Both the position numbers and the translations under genes were made by a program. A stretch of DNA of 64,000 bases. Origin: Lindgomyces ingoldianus. Its lineage: Eukaryota; Ascomycota; Dothideomycetes; Pleosporales; Lindgomycetaceae. The stretch is from positions 724,857-788,856 of the forward strand of contig NW_022985177.1 in the NCBI RefSeq assembly GCF_010093535.1. Direction: 5' to 3'. The notes under the pieces were generated by a model. It was not told the DNA's origin. It made no database searches and saw only the letters and a program-made list of their open reading frames with translations. Below are positions 45,000-57,866 of this stretch, piece by piece; positions within the stretch are counted from its first letter, which is position 1, and each line of letters opens with the position of its first letter.

Positions 45000-47240
45000 A
45001 TTATGTAAAGGTCTTTTAGTACAGAAATTAGCAGAAATTGCAGGTCTAATAGAGAGCTTTTAAATAAGGCGCAGTCTCTAATTATTAGATAATAGAAAGC
45101 TAGAATATTACTATTAAAACTTATAACGTACCTAACAGGTTAGCCGGCCACACAGGTTGGCCGGCCACTTTTGCCAAGCCCCTACTAAACTCTACCTATC
45201 TACATAATGCTTTAACAACAACACTAGATTAAATCTTCTAAAGAATGTTAGATACAGCTTGCTCTTTAGGCTTTTAAATAAGACTTAAAACTTTTCTTAT
45301 AATACGCTGCAGCTATCTATAATGTCTTTTACATAACACTAAGTAATTAACGCGCTAGACAGCCTTTACAAGCAGAATGCTAGCCTAAATTAAAAAATCT
45401 AACTAAGCTTAAAAAAAAGTTAGTTATTAAGTACATACTTAAGCTTATTACACACAGATTTCCCTCTAGGCTTGTAGCTATAGCTAATACAGCTAATTCC
45501 TTACCTACAGAGCGCAATTTAGGCTAAGTTAGCTTAAACTAGCCTAGTATATAAGTTAAGCACTACTCTAAGTTTACAATAAAGTTTAATTATAAGTATA
45601 ATTATAAAAGAGCGCTTTATAAGGATTTAGAGGTTATCTAGGGCTAGTTTTGCCTAGTAGCTAACATAAAAGCTAAGTACAGTATCTAGAATAAAGACAA
45701 GTATAACTTTAATAAGTTAGACTTTATAATAGGCTAGATATTAACTAGAGCAGTTATTACAGCTTTAGAGAGATAAAAACAGCTAAAGGTAATATAGTAA
45801 AGTAATAAAAAGTAGATAATAGTTATCTAGAGCATTAATATAACAGAGTAGGCTATAAAATTATAAAGCTTTAAGTAGTAAATAAAGCTACTACGTAACA
45901 TAAATTACATAAAAGAAAGCAAATTTAGGCAGAAAAAACCTTAATAGTTAAAAATAGGGCTTGTCTAACTGCTTTAAAGGAGTTTAAAGTGTGTAGTAAT
46001 AAGAAGAAGCTAAAGACGCAGGTGCATGCTAAAAAAGGTAAGCTAAGTTAAAAGCAATGTAGGCAGTGTAATTAGACTAGGCATAACTTACATATGTGTA
46101 AGTAAGTAGTAAAAGTAGACTTTAAATAATATCTTATGTTATATTACTTTATATAGGGCTAAAGTAGGCTGTTTTGCGAGAGAATAGGGTAGTTTTAGTA
46201 GGGGCTTAGCAAAAGTGGCCGGCCAACCCGTGTGGCCGGCCAACCTGTTAGGTACGTTAGAGGTGTTTTATGTTACCTGCTTTATAATATACAACACTAT
46301 TAAAAGATAGCAACAACACAGCACTGTTAAGTTATTACCCTATACTAGTAAGCACCTAGTACTTTTAAGGCAGGAGAAGAAGATAATTATTTAAATAGCT
46401 AGAAAAAACTCTAAGCAAATATACAAAAACCTCTAAAAAGAAGCTAGTCTGCTAGACCTCTCCCTCTAATAAACCCACCCCCTGTGCAACTGTACACTGT
46501 ACTAGATGCTTAAGAAGCATAGCCTAACTAATTACTACTGTAAAAAATAGCCTAAATTAAACTACAGCTATGCTGCTTTATAACTACACTTTACTAAAAA
46601 AGTACTATTACTTTAACTAGCATAAGCGCGTAGTTAAGTTTTCTAATAAGTGCTTTATATAAAGAGGTACTAGTAAGTAGGTAAAGTAGTGTTTTTATCT
46701 TTTACATAAAAAATATTATAAAAATATAATTATAAAGGAAAAAATAAGAAAGCAGCTTTTATAAATAGTATAGAGGGCTATTTAGATTAATCTAAACAGG
46801 AGTGTTAGCTAAAGTAAATTAGCTATTATAAAAAGGGACTTTAATGCCCCTTATAATAGCTATTTAGGCAAGAGTTACTGCTAAACACTAAAAAAGGGTT
46901 TATTACTTTATTACTAACTTAGATAGATCTTTATGCAAAATAACACTTTTATATATAATAGTATAAAAGCATAAGAGTTCTTAGAAAGTCACAGGATTTA
47001 GATAATAGAATAGCCCCCCTATTTACTTAACCTTAACCTAATAGAGCACCTCTAGTAGGCCTTAAGAAAGATAGTCTATAAACTACACCTAAAGCTTAAA
47101 ACTATAGGCAAGTTATAAGAGGATTAGAACGCTTTAAAAGCTGCTTTAAAAGAAGTGTAAAGAAAGATACCTAATTTACTAATCTACAAGCTTATAAAGT
47201 CTATGCTACACTACTTAGCTGCTGTACAGAGAGCCTAGAG
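45000..47240 (+). pseudogene. Tc1-like transposase of element I, broken and interrupted
   Basis: The N-terminal part (AEIAGLIES-like) lies at 45030-45070, then Pogo-1b, then the catalytic half from 46300. The IHTA/KSIRVL region is near 46930-46990, RIAPLFT-P-PNRAPLVGLKK (normally W-PPYSPDLNPIEHLWWALKK) near 47010-47070, and the tail to about 47240. Asp codons and Trp codons are RIP-damaged. Confidence 0.8.
45126..46257 (+). mobile_element. Pogo-1b, internally deleted Pogo/Fot1 transposon
   Basis: 1132 bp flanked by TA (45124-45125, 46258-46259). Same ends and same internal deletion junction (GAGTAGGCTATAAAATTATA near 45850) as Pogo-1a. The right terminal repeat keeps both GGCCGGCCAACC blocks, one of which is missing in Pogo-1a. 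Confidence 0.9.
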
Positions 47241-47559
47241 CTAGCAAACTAAGTACTAAGTAGGGGAGGTTATTAAGCAAACCTAGGGAGATTTTTGTAA
47301 ATTTTAGACTACTATTTACTATATAATATATTTAATTTAATTTTCTAATGTTCTAGGCAATTCTTAGTTAATTTCTAAGTGTTAGAAGACTGTTGTCTAT
47401 TAACTGTAGGTTTAAAAAACATTTATTTTTCTACTATTACTTTTATTTTAGTAAATACTTTTTATTTTAATATAAAAAAATAAGTTTTTTTTAACTTTTA
47501 TTTATAAAATTAAGTGTTTAATTAAAAATAAGTAAGCTCTACTATTAAATAATAAATAT

Positions 47560-48760
47560 AAAAATAAAGTATTAGTAAACTTTTAATTACTATCTAAATA
47601 CTATTAGTACTAAGATGTATTTAGCTACACTATAGCTTACTAATTACTAGCAAATTACCTATACAACTATAAGATTGTTTTTATAGAACCTTATTTTAAT
47701 AGTTACAGCCTGTTATATAAATAAAACATTAAGAAACTAGAGGTATTAAAAAAATATGTTATAAATAATCTAAAATATAGCTTTATTAAGTAAAGTTAAA
47801 GCTCTTTTACATTTTCTATTTTTTATATATAGAAACTAAATAGCAACTTATGTATTTATATTAATTACTATAAACTTAACACTATTACCTGTAAGAATGT
47901 GTATCTAATACTATGTATAAATAAACTTTTATTAAAACTTATAAAAGTAGCTATCTTTATAAAGTTTAATATTCACGTAGCTTTTAATAAAATTAGAATT
48001 AACTTAACATCTAAAAAGTGTACAACCTTTTAAACATAATATAAAATATATAAATGCAAAGTCTTACTTTTTAGATTATATAATAGCCTAGTAACTTACT
48101 AGTGCTATATAAATAACATATTAATTAACTACCTAGATAATTTTTACATTACTTACTTAAATAACATTTTTATTTACTTTAAAAATAAAGCAACTTATAT
48201 TTTCTATACTAAAAAAGTTTTAGAAAGGCTTTAGTAAGCAAAATTATAAGTAAAAATTAAAAAAAGTAAATTTTATATTACTTAAAGAAAGTATCTTAGC
48301 TATATACTTTTAAACAAAGAACTAGAGGTTAACTTAAAGAAAGTAAAGGTACTGCGCAACTAGCAGACACCTACTACTACAGCAGGTGTAAAATTCTTCT
48401 TAGGCTTTACTAGATTCTATTAATAATTTATTTTAAAAAAATTTTATGTAGTAAAACTAATTATTATGCTTTAAAGTTTTACTAACTTTTTTATATAAAC
48501 TTTAAAGTGTAATATAGCTTTTAAAAATCTAAAGTTTGTGCTACTAAGTATACTTATGCTTTACTATTTTAACTTTATGTTATAAACTAAAATTGAAACT
48601 AACACTTTTAATAAAGTAGTAGTAAGAGTTTTATCTTAGAAATATGCTAATAGAAATTAGTGCTTTATTTTATTTTATAGTAAAGTTCTATCTAGTTTAG
48701 AGCTAAACTAAAACATACATAATAAAAAGCTCTACAATAGAGGAACTAGGACACCTGTTA
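47560..48760 (+). pseudogene. Gypsy-2 element L: reverse transcriptase/RNase H fragment
   Basis: Plus-strand pol fragment with fewer stops than its neighbours. In order: a C-K-NVYLILCINKLLLKL region near 47890-47940 (normally PLPRIDELL), FIKFNIHVAFNKIRI near 47970-48005, the strand with LDNFYITYLNNIFIY near 48130-48180 (normally YLDDIFIY), VLERL-AKL-VKIKKSKF near 48215-48270, VKFFLGFTRFY near 48385-48420, and RNase H start LQTKIETNTFNKVVVRVLSQ near 48580-48640. It ends near 48740 without integrase or LTR, so it is truncated. Confidence 0.8.
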
Positions 48761-50117
48761 GCTTATGATGGACAAGAGTATAGGCAAGTATAGACTTAGG
48801 ACAATAAACTAGGCAAAAAGTTAACTATTTGTATAAGATCCTACATCTCTATCCCCTAACGTCCCACAAACCTTAAAGTTTTCACCTAATTATTACTTAA
48901 CAACGCAACCTTAAACACGCTGCTAACGCGCCCCTAGACATGTCTAATCAAGATATATATTGCTAGGAAATATCAACTTTTTAAGACGTACTACGTACGT
49001 AGGGGCAGAGATGTGAGCCGTAACTTACAGCTCACGTGACAGTTACGTACTACGGACTGTTGGAAGCGCTGCATTTAGTCTTGTTCAGGAATCTTCGCTT
49101 TTGTGTAGCATCGGAGCGATAATTTCCGCAGTGGTCAGAGGCCACGCACTGAGCTGGACAGAGCCAATCGCCTTAGCAACTCTCCAGTTCATGTCCTGCA
49201 CGAATGTGAGGGAATACCATTGGAAAAGACTAACGGGTTAGATTTCCCGCCTTTTCCAGCCTTTGCCATTGAGCAATGTAGTAAGGCTGCTGGTGTATCG
49301 GGTACTTGTATCATCCGTCATAATCGATGGCGTAGTCCATTATAATTAAATATAATTGTTCTTCTAGCTTGGCTAAAGTGCTAAGAAATTGAACAGTATA
49401 GGCAGTTACTGCAGTAGCTAGAGCCTTATTAACTGTACAGTAACAGAAGGCAATTTACTTTGTTCTAACTGCTAAGAGATTGATACTATTAATAACAGTA
49501 GCAACAGTACTAGTGCTATCAAACACCATGAGTTCCAGCAGCTCCACTCATTACTGCCACGCGTTGTAAAAACTATTGCACCCCCAACAGCTTGAATTTA
49601 GAAACCGGTCGTGATACTGGATCATTAGTTTTAAGAGAAATTTTGTGTCTAGAACAGATTGCCAGGTTGGTCTATGATTAAACAACTTCGTCGACTCTGG
49701 TCCTTGATCTAAGACGAATAATGAAGGAACCTGCAACACATTTAATTCCTTGAACATGGGGGTTTGATGGAAGCCAGAAAAGCTAAATATCTAGACGTTT
49801 CTTGTCGTCTGACATTCTGATCAGCTTGCGGGCGAAATATGCGCTTCCCCAATATGCATGCGCGTTTAGGCAGAGACGTATAAGGTTTTGACAAATATCA
49901 CTGCTTTGAGGGGGTATTGCATTATACCAGGAATCTTCGCGTTGGGGTTTAAATGTTTTTACTCGTACCTCTGGAGTTTGGGGTCATCACACTTCCAGAG
50001 GACTTTTTGGGGACCGTAGATGAGAAGGCGGCGGGAGAGGAGGCCTTCTTGTAAGTTCAGGCTCGGCCGTTGATGCATTTATCTTAGATTTACGTAGGTT
50101 CGAGGGAACAGTGATGG
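48761..50117. other. right border of the transposon block and intergenic DNA
   Basis: Composition rises from AT-rich to ordinary between about 48850 and 49050. A 68-codon minus-strand open frame (49551-49757) has no recognised motif and I do not call it a gene. 49330-49500 is mildly RIP-like. No RNA gene seen. Confidence 0.55.
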
Positions 50118-50324
50118 TGTTTTCAGTAACGGAGCTCTCCAAGCTCTAGTCACCTACACTCCTTTGACCCTCTGCTGCCTAGCTACGCCACATGCTGGGG
50201 CCCAGAGCTATTGCTAGCCTTAAGTCACATGACGGGTTCACCTAGTACTATATAAACCCGTCGTTGCCCTCCTTTAGCAATCAATCCAGTTCCTCATGCC
50301 TCTGGTGCTCCTCCTAGCTTCACA
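50118..50324 (+). repeat. solo LTR, family S, copy 3
   Basis: 207 bp, TGTTTTCAGTAACGG...CTAGCTTCACA, with a TATATAAAC box at about 50249. Perfect TSD gatgg (50113-50117 and 50325-50329). Little RIP; it lies outside the AT-rich block. Confidence 0.92.
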
Positions 50325-50329
50325 GATGG

Positions 50330-51650
50330 CTACAGAGCCGGATTTTGGCAAAGGTTAGAAGTTGGTGTATTCGGGAGCCACGCCTCAACTCCTAAGTTAT
50401 AGTCATTTCAAGGTGAAAGGCGTTAATTTCGATAGATTGGGGTATAGTATAGCTCTAATATATTTTGAAGAGGAAGATTCCAGGGGGAGAGGTAGGGATA
50501 CATAAGACTCGAAAACTGAGCACGAGTGGGATAATGTCATCCCACAAATTGCGCTTTCCTTGTTAAGCACCATATCCAACAAAAAGTCTTTTTTGGGCAG
50601 AGCAATCACAGCATAGTATTGTAGATCGGCATCTAGTCATTCATCAGATGCCGACGCTCCTTCATGATGTCTCGTGTCACTTTCTCCAAGGTCGAGATTC
50701 GTCCTGTCATCGTTTAAGATCCTCGAATCGAGTCCGATTTCCGGCTATCAGACCGATGCCAATTGCATTCTACGCTCAGATTCTACCTTATGCTAGGAAA
50801 AGAGATTTATTATGCATCATATTCGGAACACATACTCGGTTCGTTATCCGGCCATCTCTGGGCCAGTCAGTGATTACCAGTTGGTGGGAGAAGCATTTTT
50901 CAGGGAAAATAAAAGGAGAAATAGTGGAACTCTTCACGAGGGGAAAGCGTGAGAAGAAAGACATCATTCTAGTTTGAACTATGTAGGTAAACGCTGAGTA
51001 CTATCGCTAAGGAACAATAGTGTAGTATTATCCCACTATCTTCTTGCAGTCTTTTACCAAGTAGATATGTTACAAATAAGGTTGTTTAGACTCATCCGTT
51101 CTGCAGTGATCAGACGTTCCCCAAGGAAAATGACGAGCACATGTCACTGTTCGCACTATGATATGGCCATTTATCGACCAACTCTTTCGCGCAACGGTCG
51201 TATGGAGTATAGTTGGTCGGTCTAGCCACGTAAAGCAAGCTTCACGTGCGAGCGAAGGTCAGCGGGGAGAGTGGTGTCGAAAACGCGAGGTAAAAGACTG
51301 TGCCGAGGGTCACACCCTTGTAGACTTGTGCCTTCCCAGCCTCGACCTTCATCCAGTCCGCCTTTATAGCCATACACGAAGATTTAAGTTGTCGCCTCCA
51401 ACATCTATCAACACAGATAGGCATTCTGGCAGGACGCATTCAATACCAACGCGGTAGTACTGCAAAATCCATTTCTCTACAACGCCGCATCGAATGCAAC
51501 CATGCTTCACCATAACCAAAACGCTAGATCTCCATCCAACACCATCCATCCAAATTCGTAAGCATTAAAATCCACAGCCATCCAGATTCCAATCACCCAG
51601 AAAGCACAGGACGCGGGTAATGTATGTATACAATACTACTATACGAGATC
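50330..51650. other. intergenic
   Basis: Short open frames exist on both strands (for example 50648-50977, 109 codons, plus) but without recognised domains, codon bias or supporting introns. No convincing gene. Confidence 0.5.
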
Positions 51651-54483
51651 TCAAAAGCCCACCACAAGCATCAACCCATATCCTACGGTAATAACAACCA
51701 CAAACGTAATCAGCGAAGCCGGAATACCCCGTGTAAGGAAGTGTTTGACTTCAAGGTATCGTTGGCCTGTTCGCCCATCTTCCATCATGATCGCCGCTGA
51801 GAACCAGTTAGTATTCTATCCTGCTCAGATATTAAAGGGAGAGAACTTGTGTTAGGGTTACGTACTCATATTGGGGAAGCCGCTAGTGGGCAACCCCATA
51901 GCGGCAGACGCCATCAACACGCTCCCCATGACTAGTAGGTTGGGGTGCGGTTGCAGCATAGCTTGTCCGACCTGTTGCACTAGAGGCAGGACAATCAGGG
52001 CGGCGACTGTGTGGCTGATGAATGTAGCGACGACTAGAATCAATGCTGCGAACACGACTAGCACCCCATATAGGCTCATGCCATCCACTCTCTCGGTGAT
52101 GCTCTGAGCAATAGTGTGTAGTAACCCTGATGAGTTGACTGATTTACCAAGAGACAGGCCACCAGCAGCGAGGATGATAATAGTCCAGAGGAAATTGTTG
52201 AAGTCTTCTTTTGTCAAGATGCCCGTACCGAAGAATAGGACGAGGGGAATAATAGCAACGACACCCATGTCGCCGAAGATGGGCTCGAGTTGGTGCGACA
52301 CACACCATAGAGCTATAGTGATGAGGGTGACGATGCTGATGAACCATTGGATGCCAGTAAAGTGATCTTTGAGTGGGCGGATGGGGACAATAGTAGTGTT
52401 GCGGCCGGGTTTGAAAGTCACAAGCAGGAGAAGCCAGATTAGGAGAATAGAAATGATGCAGACAGGTAGCGCGACGAAGAACCAGACACCCCAGCTTGGC
52501 TCGGGGTTCATGTTCTGCAGGGCGATAAGATTCTGGGGCGAGGCGATAGGTGAAGCAGCCCCGCCGATGTTGGAAGAGAGGGCGATGCCAAGAAGAAGGG
52601 CCTTGGTCATATCTGAGTCGGAGGGAAGATTCCGGAGGATAGGCTAGAGATAGTTAGTAGTTACTTTTGTACTTGTACTAGGGTATAAACTCACCTGGAT
52701 AATAGAATAGCACAAGACAGGAGCAGCAACATTGCTGATCCACATACTGGCGAACATGGCAACGAACATGTTGGTAATGAGAACAGTACGTGGTTTCGTT
52801 CCCGCCTTGCTTAGGACAAATGTCGCCATCATCTTAGCAATATTGTACTTCGAGAGAGCAGCTGCAATCGTAAAGCCTCCAAGAAGAAGCATAATTACAG
52901 GGGTCCACATAGCTGAAAAGACATAACTAGCCGCTTGCTTCGACTCCAGCCGCGCGTGAGGCTTTGCATCACTGCGGACAACGCGGAGCGTAACGGCTAA
53001 GAAGGGAACAAGCAGCGATGTCACGAAGAGAGGAATAGCCTACATGACGTGAGAGATGGTTGGATAAGAGGAAGAAGGGACATACCTCGGTGGCCCACAA
53101 CAGACTGATGAACACGACCATGGCTAAACAGTTCTGCTGCTCTGGCTTTTCCATAAAGGGCACAAACAGCAGAACAAAGAACAGCGCTAGGATGAGAACA
53201 AGAGTGTAAAAGGTACTGCTGAACAGCCACCGCGGACATTGATATTTTCCAATAGGGGTAGAGACTTCCTTGAGCTCAGGTTCAATTTCATCGCCTTGCA
53301 ACCGCACCTTTCTTGGGTCTGTGGCCCGCCCTAGCATTGTCTGTCGGATCCCGATGTTGGCGGCTTGAGCTTTCCTCTCGATGCCGATCATCTCCCTCCA
53401 GACAGTGTTCCGCTCCCACACCACGTGTTCTCGCAGGTGAAGTCGGAGTTCACGTTTGGCCTCCGCGACGTCGCCTTTTGTGCAGATACGAGAATAGGCA
53501 GTTTCAATCCGGGTGAGATTTTCGGCGAGATTCTCTATCGTGGGCTTTTGAAAAGGATATCCTCTGTCGACGTGTTCGGCAAGATAGGCGCTCTTCAGCT
53601 TTCGATCCAAGATCTTATCGTACTTCTTCAGCACTTTAGAGAAGCCGGTCTTGTTCAACTGAATGAAGGACCGCAATTCGCATAGGTTGACGTATATGCT
53701 GATTGTCCTCCTCTTCAATGACACGCCTTCGTCGTAGAGTGCTGAAAATGCCATATCGTTGTAGTCGTCGAAGGCGACGCTAGCCCTCCGCCTAGAAGAC
53801 GCGAAGTCCGTAGAGCCTTGCATGTCCTCGTCGTGGTGACCGTCCCACCTCCGTCGCCCATCAGTGCTCTTCCTCCGCAGTTGTGACGTTTCGTTGGCAT
53901 CGTCGTCCGAGTCAGCCTCGTCGTCTTCTTCCAGGTATGACCGCCGACTGAGGGTGCTTGTCCGCCTCGGCCGCGCGAACCCTATGCTTTTGAAAATGCT
54001 CGCACTCCTGGCCCTCTTTCCCGGCGGTTGATTCTCCTGCTCATGCTCGAAGTCCTCTTGCTCCTCCTCGTAGTTCTCCTCATCCTTTAATAGGTCGTCC
54101 AGCTCCCCGTAGATCTCGAGCTCCTTGAGCTGGTAAAAGGAGCATACCTTCTCCAGCTCTTGGTCCAGCGCATTCGTGAAGACTTTATCGGGCTCTTCGG
54201 CGGCTCCGCTTAGCAAGGGCGAGGACTCGGCATCGGCGTGGGCGACCTGCTGGTTGATGCGCTGCTCGAGAGTGTAGATCCTGTACGATGGAACACCCGG
54301 GTCAGTATTCCCCATGCTTGACCTCAAAGCTCAATATTCTCCACTCGCATGGCGACTGTCGCTTCCCGTTCCCGTGTGCCTGGATCGGGGTGTAACATAC
54401 AGCTTCTTGAGATTGCTATAGGCAATATAATGGCTGCTCCAGTCCGGCACAGCATTAAACTGCAAGCTATGCGAGAACTTCAT
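51651..54483 (-). CDS. PHO91: SPX-domain sodium/phosphate symporter, Pho91 type, five exons
   Basis: Low-affinity phosphate transporter; Pho91 orthologues export phosphate from the vacuole, while close paralogues Pho87/Pho90 act at the plasma membrane, so location is inferred. Exons (minus) are 54401-54483, 53086-54280, 52695-53039, 51866-52643 and 51651-51796; total 2547 nt, 848 aa. Introns are 120, 46, 51 and 69 nt, all GT-AG, and each junction joins conserved sequence (NLKKL|IYTLEQR, SLLWATE|AIPLFVTS, SIIQ|PILRN, FPNM|TAIMMED). Residues 1 to about 290 form the SPX domain, starting MKFSHSLQFNAVPDW and ending with the inositol-pyrophosphate-binding Lys cluster TGFSKVLKKYDK (239-250); between them is an acidic/Arg-rich insert (about 90-200). 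From about residue 383 onward come the transmembrane helices of the anion symporter (WTPVIMLLLGG in exon 3). The start at 54483 is chosen because SPX proteins begin there; the open frame extends 63 codons upstream. Confidence 0.93.
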
Positions 54484-55322
54484 CTCGTCCTCCTCGAGAA
54501 GCCGCTCGAGCTTCTCCCGCCGCTTCCGTTCACGCTGGCTTTCCTGTGTCCCCTCGCGTGCCTCAGCTGCGTGGTTGTAAAGCTCCTGGAGCTCAAAGGC
54601 CTCGCCGCTGAGAATAGCCCGTTGGGTAGAAGGCCCGTCCAGGATGCTCGCCTGGTGATCGGGAAGCTGCAAGAGCAGAGGAGGGTTGTGGGAGAGGGGA
54701 TCGTGGTGGTTGCACTGAGGAGCAGGTGATCAGACGGGTGGCATGCGGAAAGGTGGATCGGTGGCTTGTTGTGGATGTGGTTCATGAGTGACGTTTCGCT
54801 GGTGCATCATTGGAACCGTCACCTTTCCAGGCCAAGAATCAGACTCGTGGGACCCTTGATTGGCTCACAGACCCCGGTTCATACTTTTCGCTTAGGAATC
54901 CGCTCTAGGCCTAGTAGGCGATTGTTCAGCCTCATTTTCTCAATCCAGGATTTACTAGTCACTTTCTCGTTCTCCAACTTCAGCCAAGATATACGGTAAA
55001 TATATCAGTTAAAGCCTGTTGATCCCTTGGAGAGGTGCAAAATCCCTGCCAATGCCTTGATTTCTCTTGTTTTCACGTCTCCGGATTTTGTGCAAGATAC
55101 ACGGGGTAAGTTTCGTTCACATTCCAATGGCAGCAACACATGGTATCACCAGCTGGGACCAAACACCTTCCTAACCATCTTCACGATAATACCAAAAATA
55201 TGAGTGTTTGGATGAGGTTACTTAATCTTCTCTACTCTACGAATGCTAAGATGGCGTGATCTCTCAAGTATCTTGAACCAAGTTTACCAGGCTGATGACA
55301 TGCGACACTCGGAACACGTCTT
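54484..55322. other. intergenic between transporter and tryptophan synthase
   Basis: Holds the promoter of the transporter and the 3' flank of the tryptophan synthase, both minus strand. No further gene seen. Confidence 0.6.
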
Positions 55323-57768
55323 TTAGACTGGAGGCATGTTAGCAAAGATTCCCCTCACAGAACCGAAATGGTTCACTTACATCTCAGATCCCATCCAATC
55401 TGCGGTCCAAGCTTAGGCAGCTCATCAGCCACGCTCTGTACATCCTTATCGCCTCGTCCGCTGAGACAAATCACAATATCCTCATCCTTCTTCATCGTCT
55501 TAGCAAGTTCTAGGGCGCCATAGACAGCGTGGGCAGTCTCCAGCGCAGGGATGATGCCTTCAAGTTGGGAGATGAGACGGAATCCAATGAATGCCCCCGC
55601 ATCAGTGGCAGCGATGAACTTGGCTCGTTGGTTGTCCTTCCAAGAGGATAATTCGGGGCCAACACCAGGATAATCAAGACCCGCGGAGACGGAGTGTGTA
55701 TCGCTGATCTGGCCGTGCTTGTCTTGGAGGACGTAAGTACGGACTCCGTGGAGAACGCCCTTGGTACCACCCGTCAAAGTAGCGCTATGTCGGTTCGTAT
55801 CGACACCGTCACCGCCAGCTTCCACGCCAAGCAGCTTAACGGAGGGATCATTCGAGAATGGGTAGAACATGCCGACGGCGTTGCTACCTCCCCCAACACA
55901 CGCGACGACGGCATCGGGCAATTTTCCGCGCTTCTCCATCATTTGCTGTTTAGTTTCGTTCCCAATAACTGACTGGAAAGTTCGGACAATAGTAGGGAAA
56001 GGATGAGGGCCGATTGCAGAACCGATGATGTAGTGAGTTGTGGAGAGGTGAACAACCCAGGCTCGTAAGGCCTCGTTGACTGCATCCCGGAGTGTCTGCG
56101 AGCCCGCTTCAACGGCAATGACTTGAGCACCTAGGAGCTTGATGCGGAAGACGTTTAGGGCCTGGCGCCTGACATCCTCTGCACCCATATATATGGTGCA
56201 TTTCATGCCAAACTTAGCGCAGACCGTGGCGGTCGCAACACCGTGCTGGCCTGCTCCTGTTTCGGCGATGATTTCAGTTTTACCCAATCTTCGAGCAAGA
56301 AGAATTTGGCCGAGAGCGTTGTTAATTTTATGGCTGCCAGTATGATTCAAATCCTCGCGTTTCAACCAGATATTCGCCCCTCCAGCATGCTCGGTAAGTC
56401 GTTCAGCAAGGTGCAGTTGTCCAGGGCGCCCCATATACGGATAATATGATCGATACTCCTCCCAGAATTCTGGATCGTCTTTCGCTTTGTTGAAACCATC
56501 TTCCAATTCGGCAAGGCAGTCCATAAGCGACTCAGGTACATACTGACCTCCAAATTCTCCAAACCGGGGCGGAATTGAGTGCTCATGCTCAAACCCATCA
56601 GAGTTTAAAGCCTCGATCTGGTCAGCAAGCCCCGGGCCACTAGGCGTGTCGGTATCGGTGATGACCTTGTCAACTGTCACGTTGTTCGGTTCCTTGGCCT
56701 CGGCTAGAGTCTCCACGATACCCACTTCCCTGGTTGCGCTATTTTGACTCGTGTCCCGACCGGTGATCTTGCTACAATATTCCTGGACTGCCTTCGCGCC
56801 TTCGCCTGGAGCAGCTTCTCCAATAACGTTCACAATCTGGCTGCCAATAACCACACCTTCAGCAATCTTTCCAACGCTCAAGAAATGATCCCTTGTGCTG
56901 ACGCCAAATCCAACCGCGGCTGGAACATTCCCAGAGTATTTATGGACTCGCTCGAGCAATTGTGGGAGAGCCGCGTTCAGGGTCCCTGTTGCGCCTGTGA
57001 CCCCCATGCGGGAGACCACATAGATGAACGAATCAGCAATCTTGCAGAGGACGCGCATGCGGTGGTCCGAGGTAGCGGGAGCGATCAGAGGGACGTAGGA
57101 TAGCCTAGGTAATAACAGTTAGCTGCGGGGCCCAGAGATACGATCGCTCGCTACTCACCCGAAACTGGTGCAGTAATTTCTGAAGCGAACAGCTTCCTCT
57201 GGAGGCAGATCAACGATAATGAATCCATTAGCGCCTGCCTCCTTTGCATCCTTCATCATACGCTCTTCGCCGTAACTCAGAACTGGGTTATAGTATCCCA
57301 TCAACAGTACCGGGGCTCTAAGACCTCGCTTTCGGGAGTCTCGAATCATTTGAAGGCATCCTTCAGTTGTCACACCATTCTTAAGGGCTTGCTGCAGACG
57401 ATTCTTGTAAGAATTTTCCAGCCTCGAGAGGTAACGTATGAGTCAACATACAGTATTGGACTTCTGAATGGTCGGACCGTCGGCGATCGGATCAGTAAAG
57501 GGCATACCAAGCTCTATAAGGTCTGTAGGTGCCAATTGGTTAGTTTCCTTCCCGTTTGGAGACGTGTGCGGAGAACGTACCGGCGCCACCAGCCTCCATT
57601 CCGAGCATGATGTCAGGTGTAGCCTCGGCGGTGGGATAACCCGCAGTCACGTATGTAACCAGGGCCGACTACAATTCCACTCAGCATCAAGGAGGCCGAA
57701 TCTGGGGTCATGTAGCTTACCCTGCCCTCCTTCTTGCATCGCGCGAAAGTCTTCTTGATTGCGTCCAT
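55323..57768 (-). CDS. TRP5: tryptophan synthase, fused alpha-beta, six exons
   Basis: Catalyses the last two steps of tryptophan synthesis: cleavage of indole-3-glycerol phosphate (alpha) and PLP-dependent condensation of indole with serine (beta). Exons (minus) are 57721-57768, 57581-57668, 57452-57522, 57159-57391, 55381-57104 and 55323-55327; 2169 nt, 722 aa, close to the yeast and Neurospora enzymes. Introns are 52-60 nt. The last exon is only TCTAA and completes the conserved end GWDLRF-stop; without it the frame would end GWDLRCK. Alpha catalytic residues Glu49 (LIELGMPF) and Asp60 (PIADGP) are present. A linker (about 260-320) leads to the beta part, starting [15 protein letters not shown]; the PLP lysine is Lys406 in [10 protein letters not shown], and the phosphate loop [10 protein letters not shown] follows. 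For intron 3 the acceptor CTGCAG at 57392-57397 is preferred because it gives [18 protein letters not shown] just upstream is the alternative. A Gcn4-type site lies upstream. Confidence 0.96.
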
Positions 57769-57866
57769 GGTGTTCTTTTTTTTGGAATTGAGGTTCGAGA
57801 ACAAAAAGTTTTCGATGAATATCGAGACAGGAAGAGGACACTTGTATAATGAATCTTAGGCCAAAG

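Larger units (their letters stand above)
44901..47311 (+). mobile_element. Tc1-like element I, split by Pogo-1b
   Basis: Own sequence about 44901-45125 and 46258-47311 (about 1.28 kb). The left end CAGTACTAGGACAAAAGTCTCC and the inverted right end (ACAAAAATCTCC read from 47299 leftward) are similar. The transposase lies within. Exact ends are uncertain by a few bases. Confidence 0.78.

Noticed and set aside
50648..51457. Two plus-strand frames of 99 and 109 codons
   Set aside because: No recognised motif, mixed composition, and no support from splice sites or context.
54331..54672. Start of the phosphate transporter at 54672 (63 extra residues)
   Set aside because: SPX proteins begin at MKFSHSLQ; the upstream stretch is low complexity and unlike the family.
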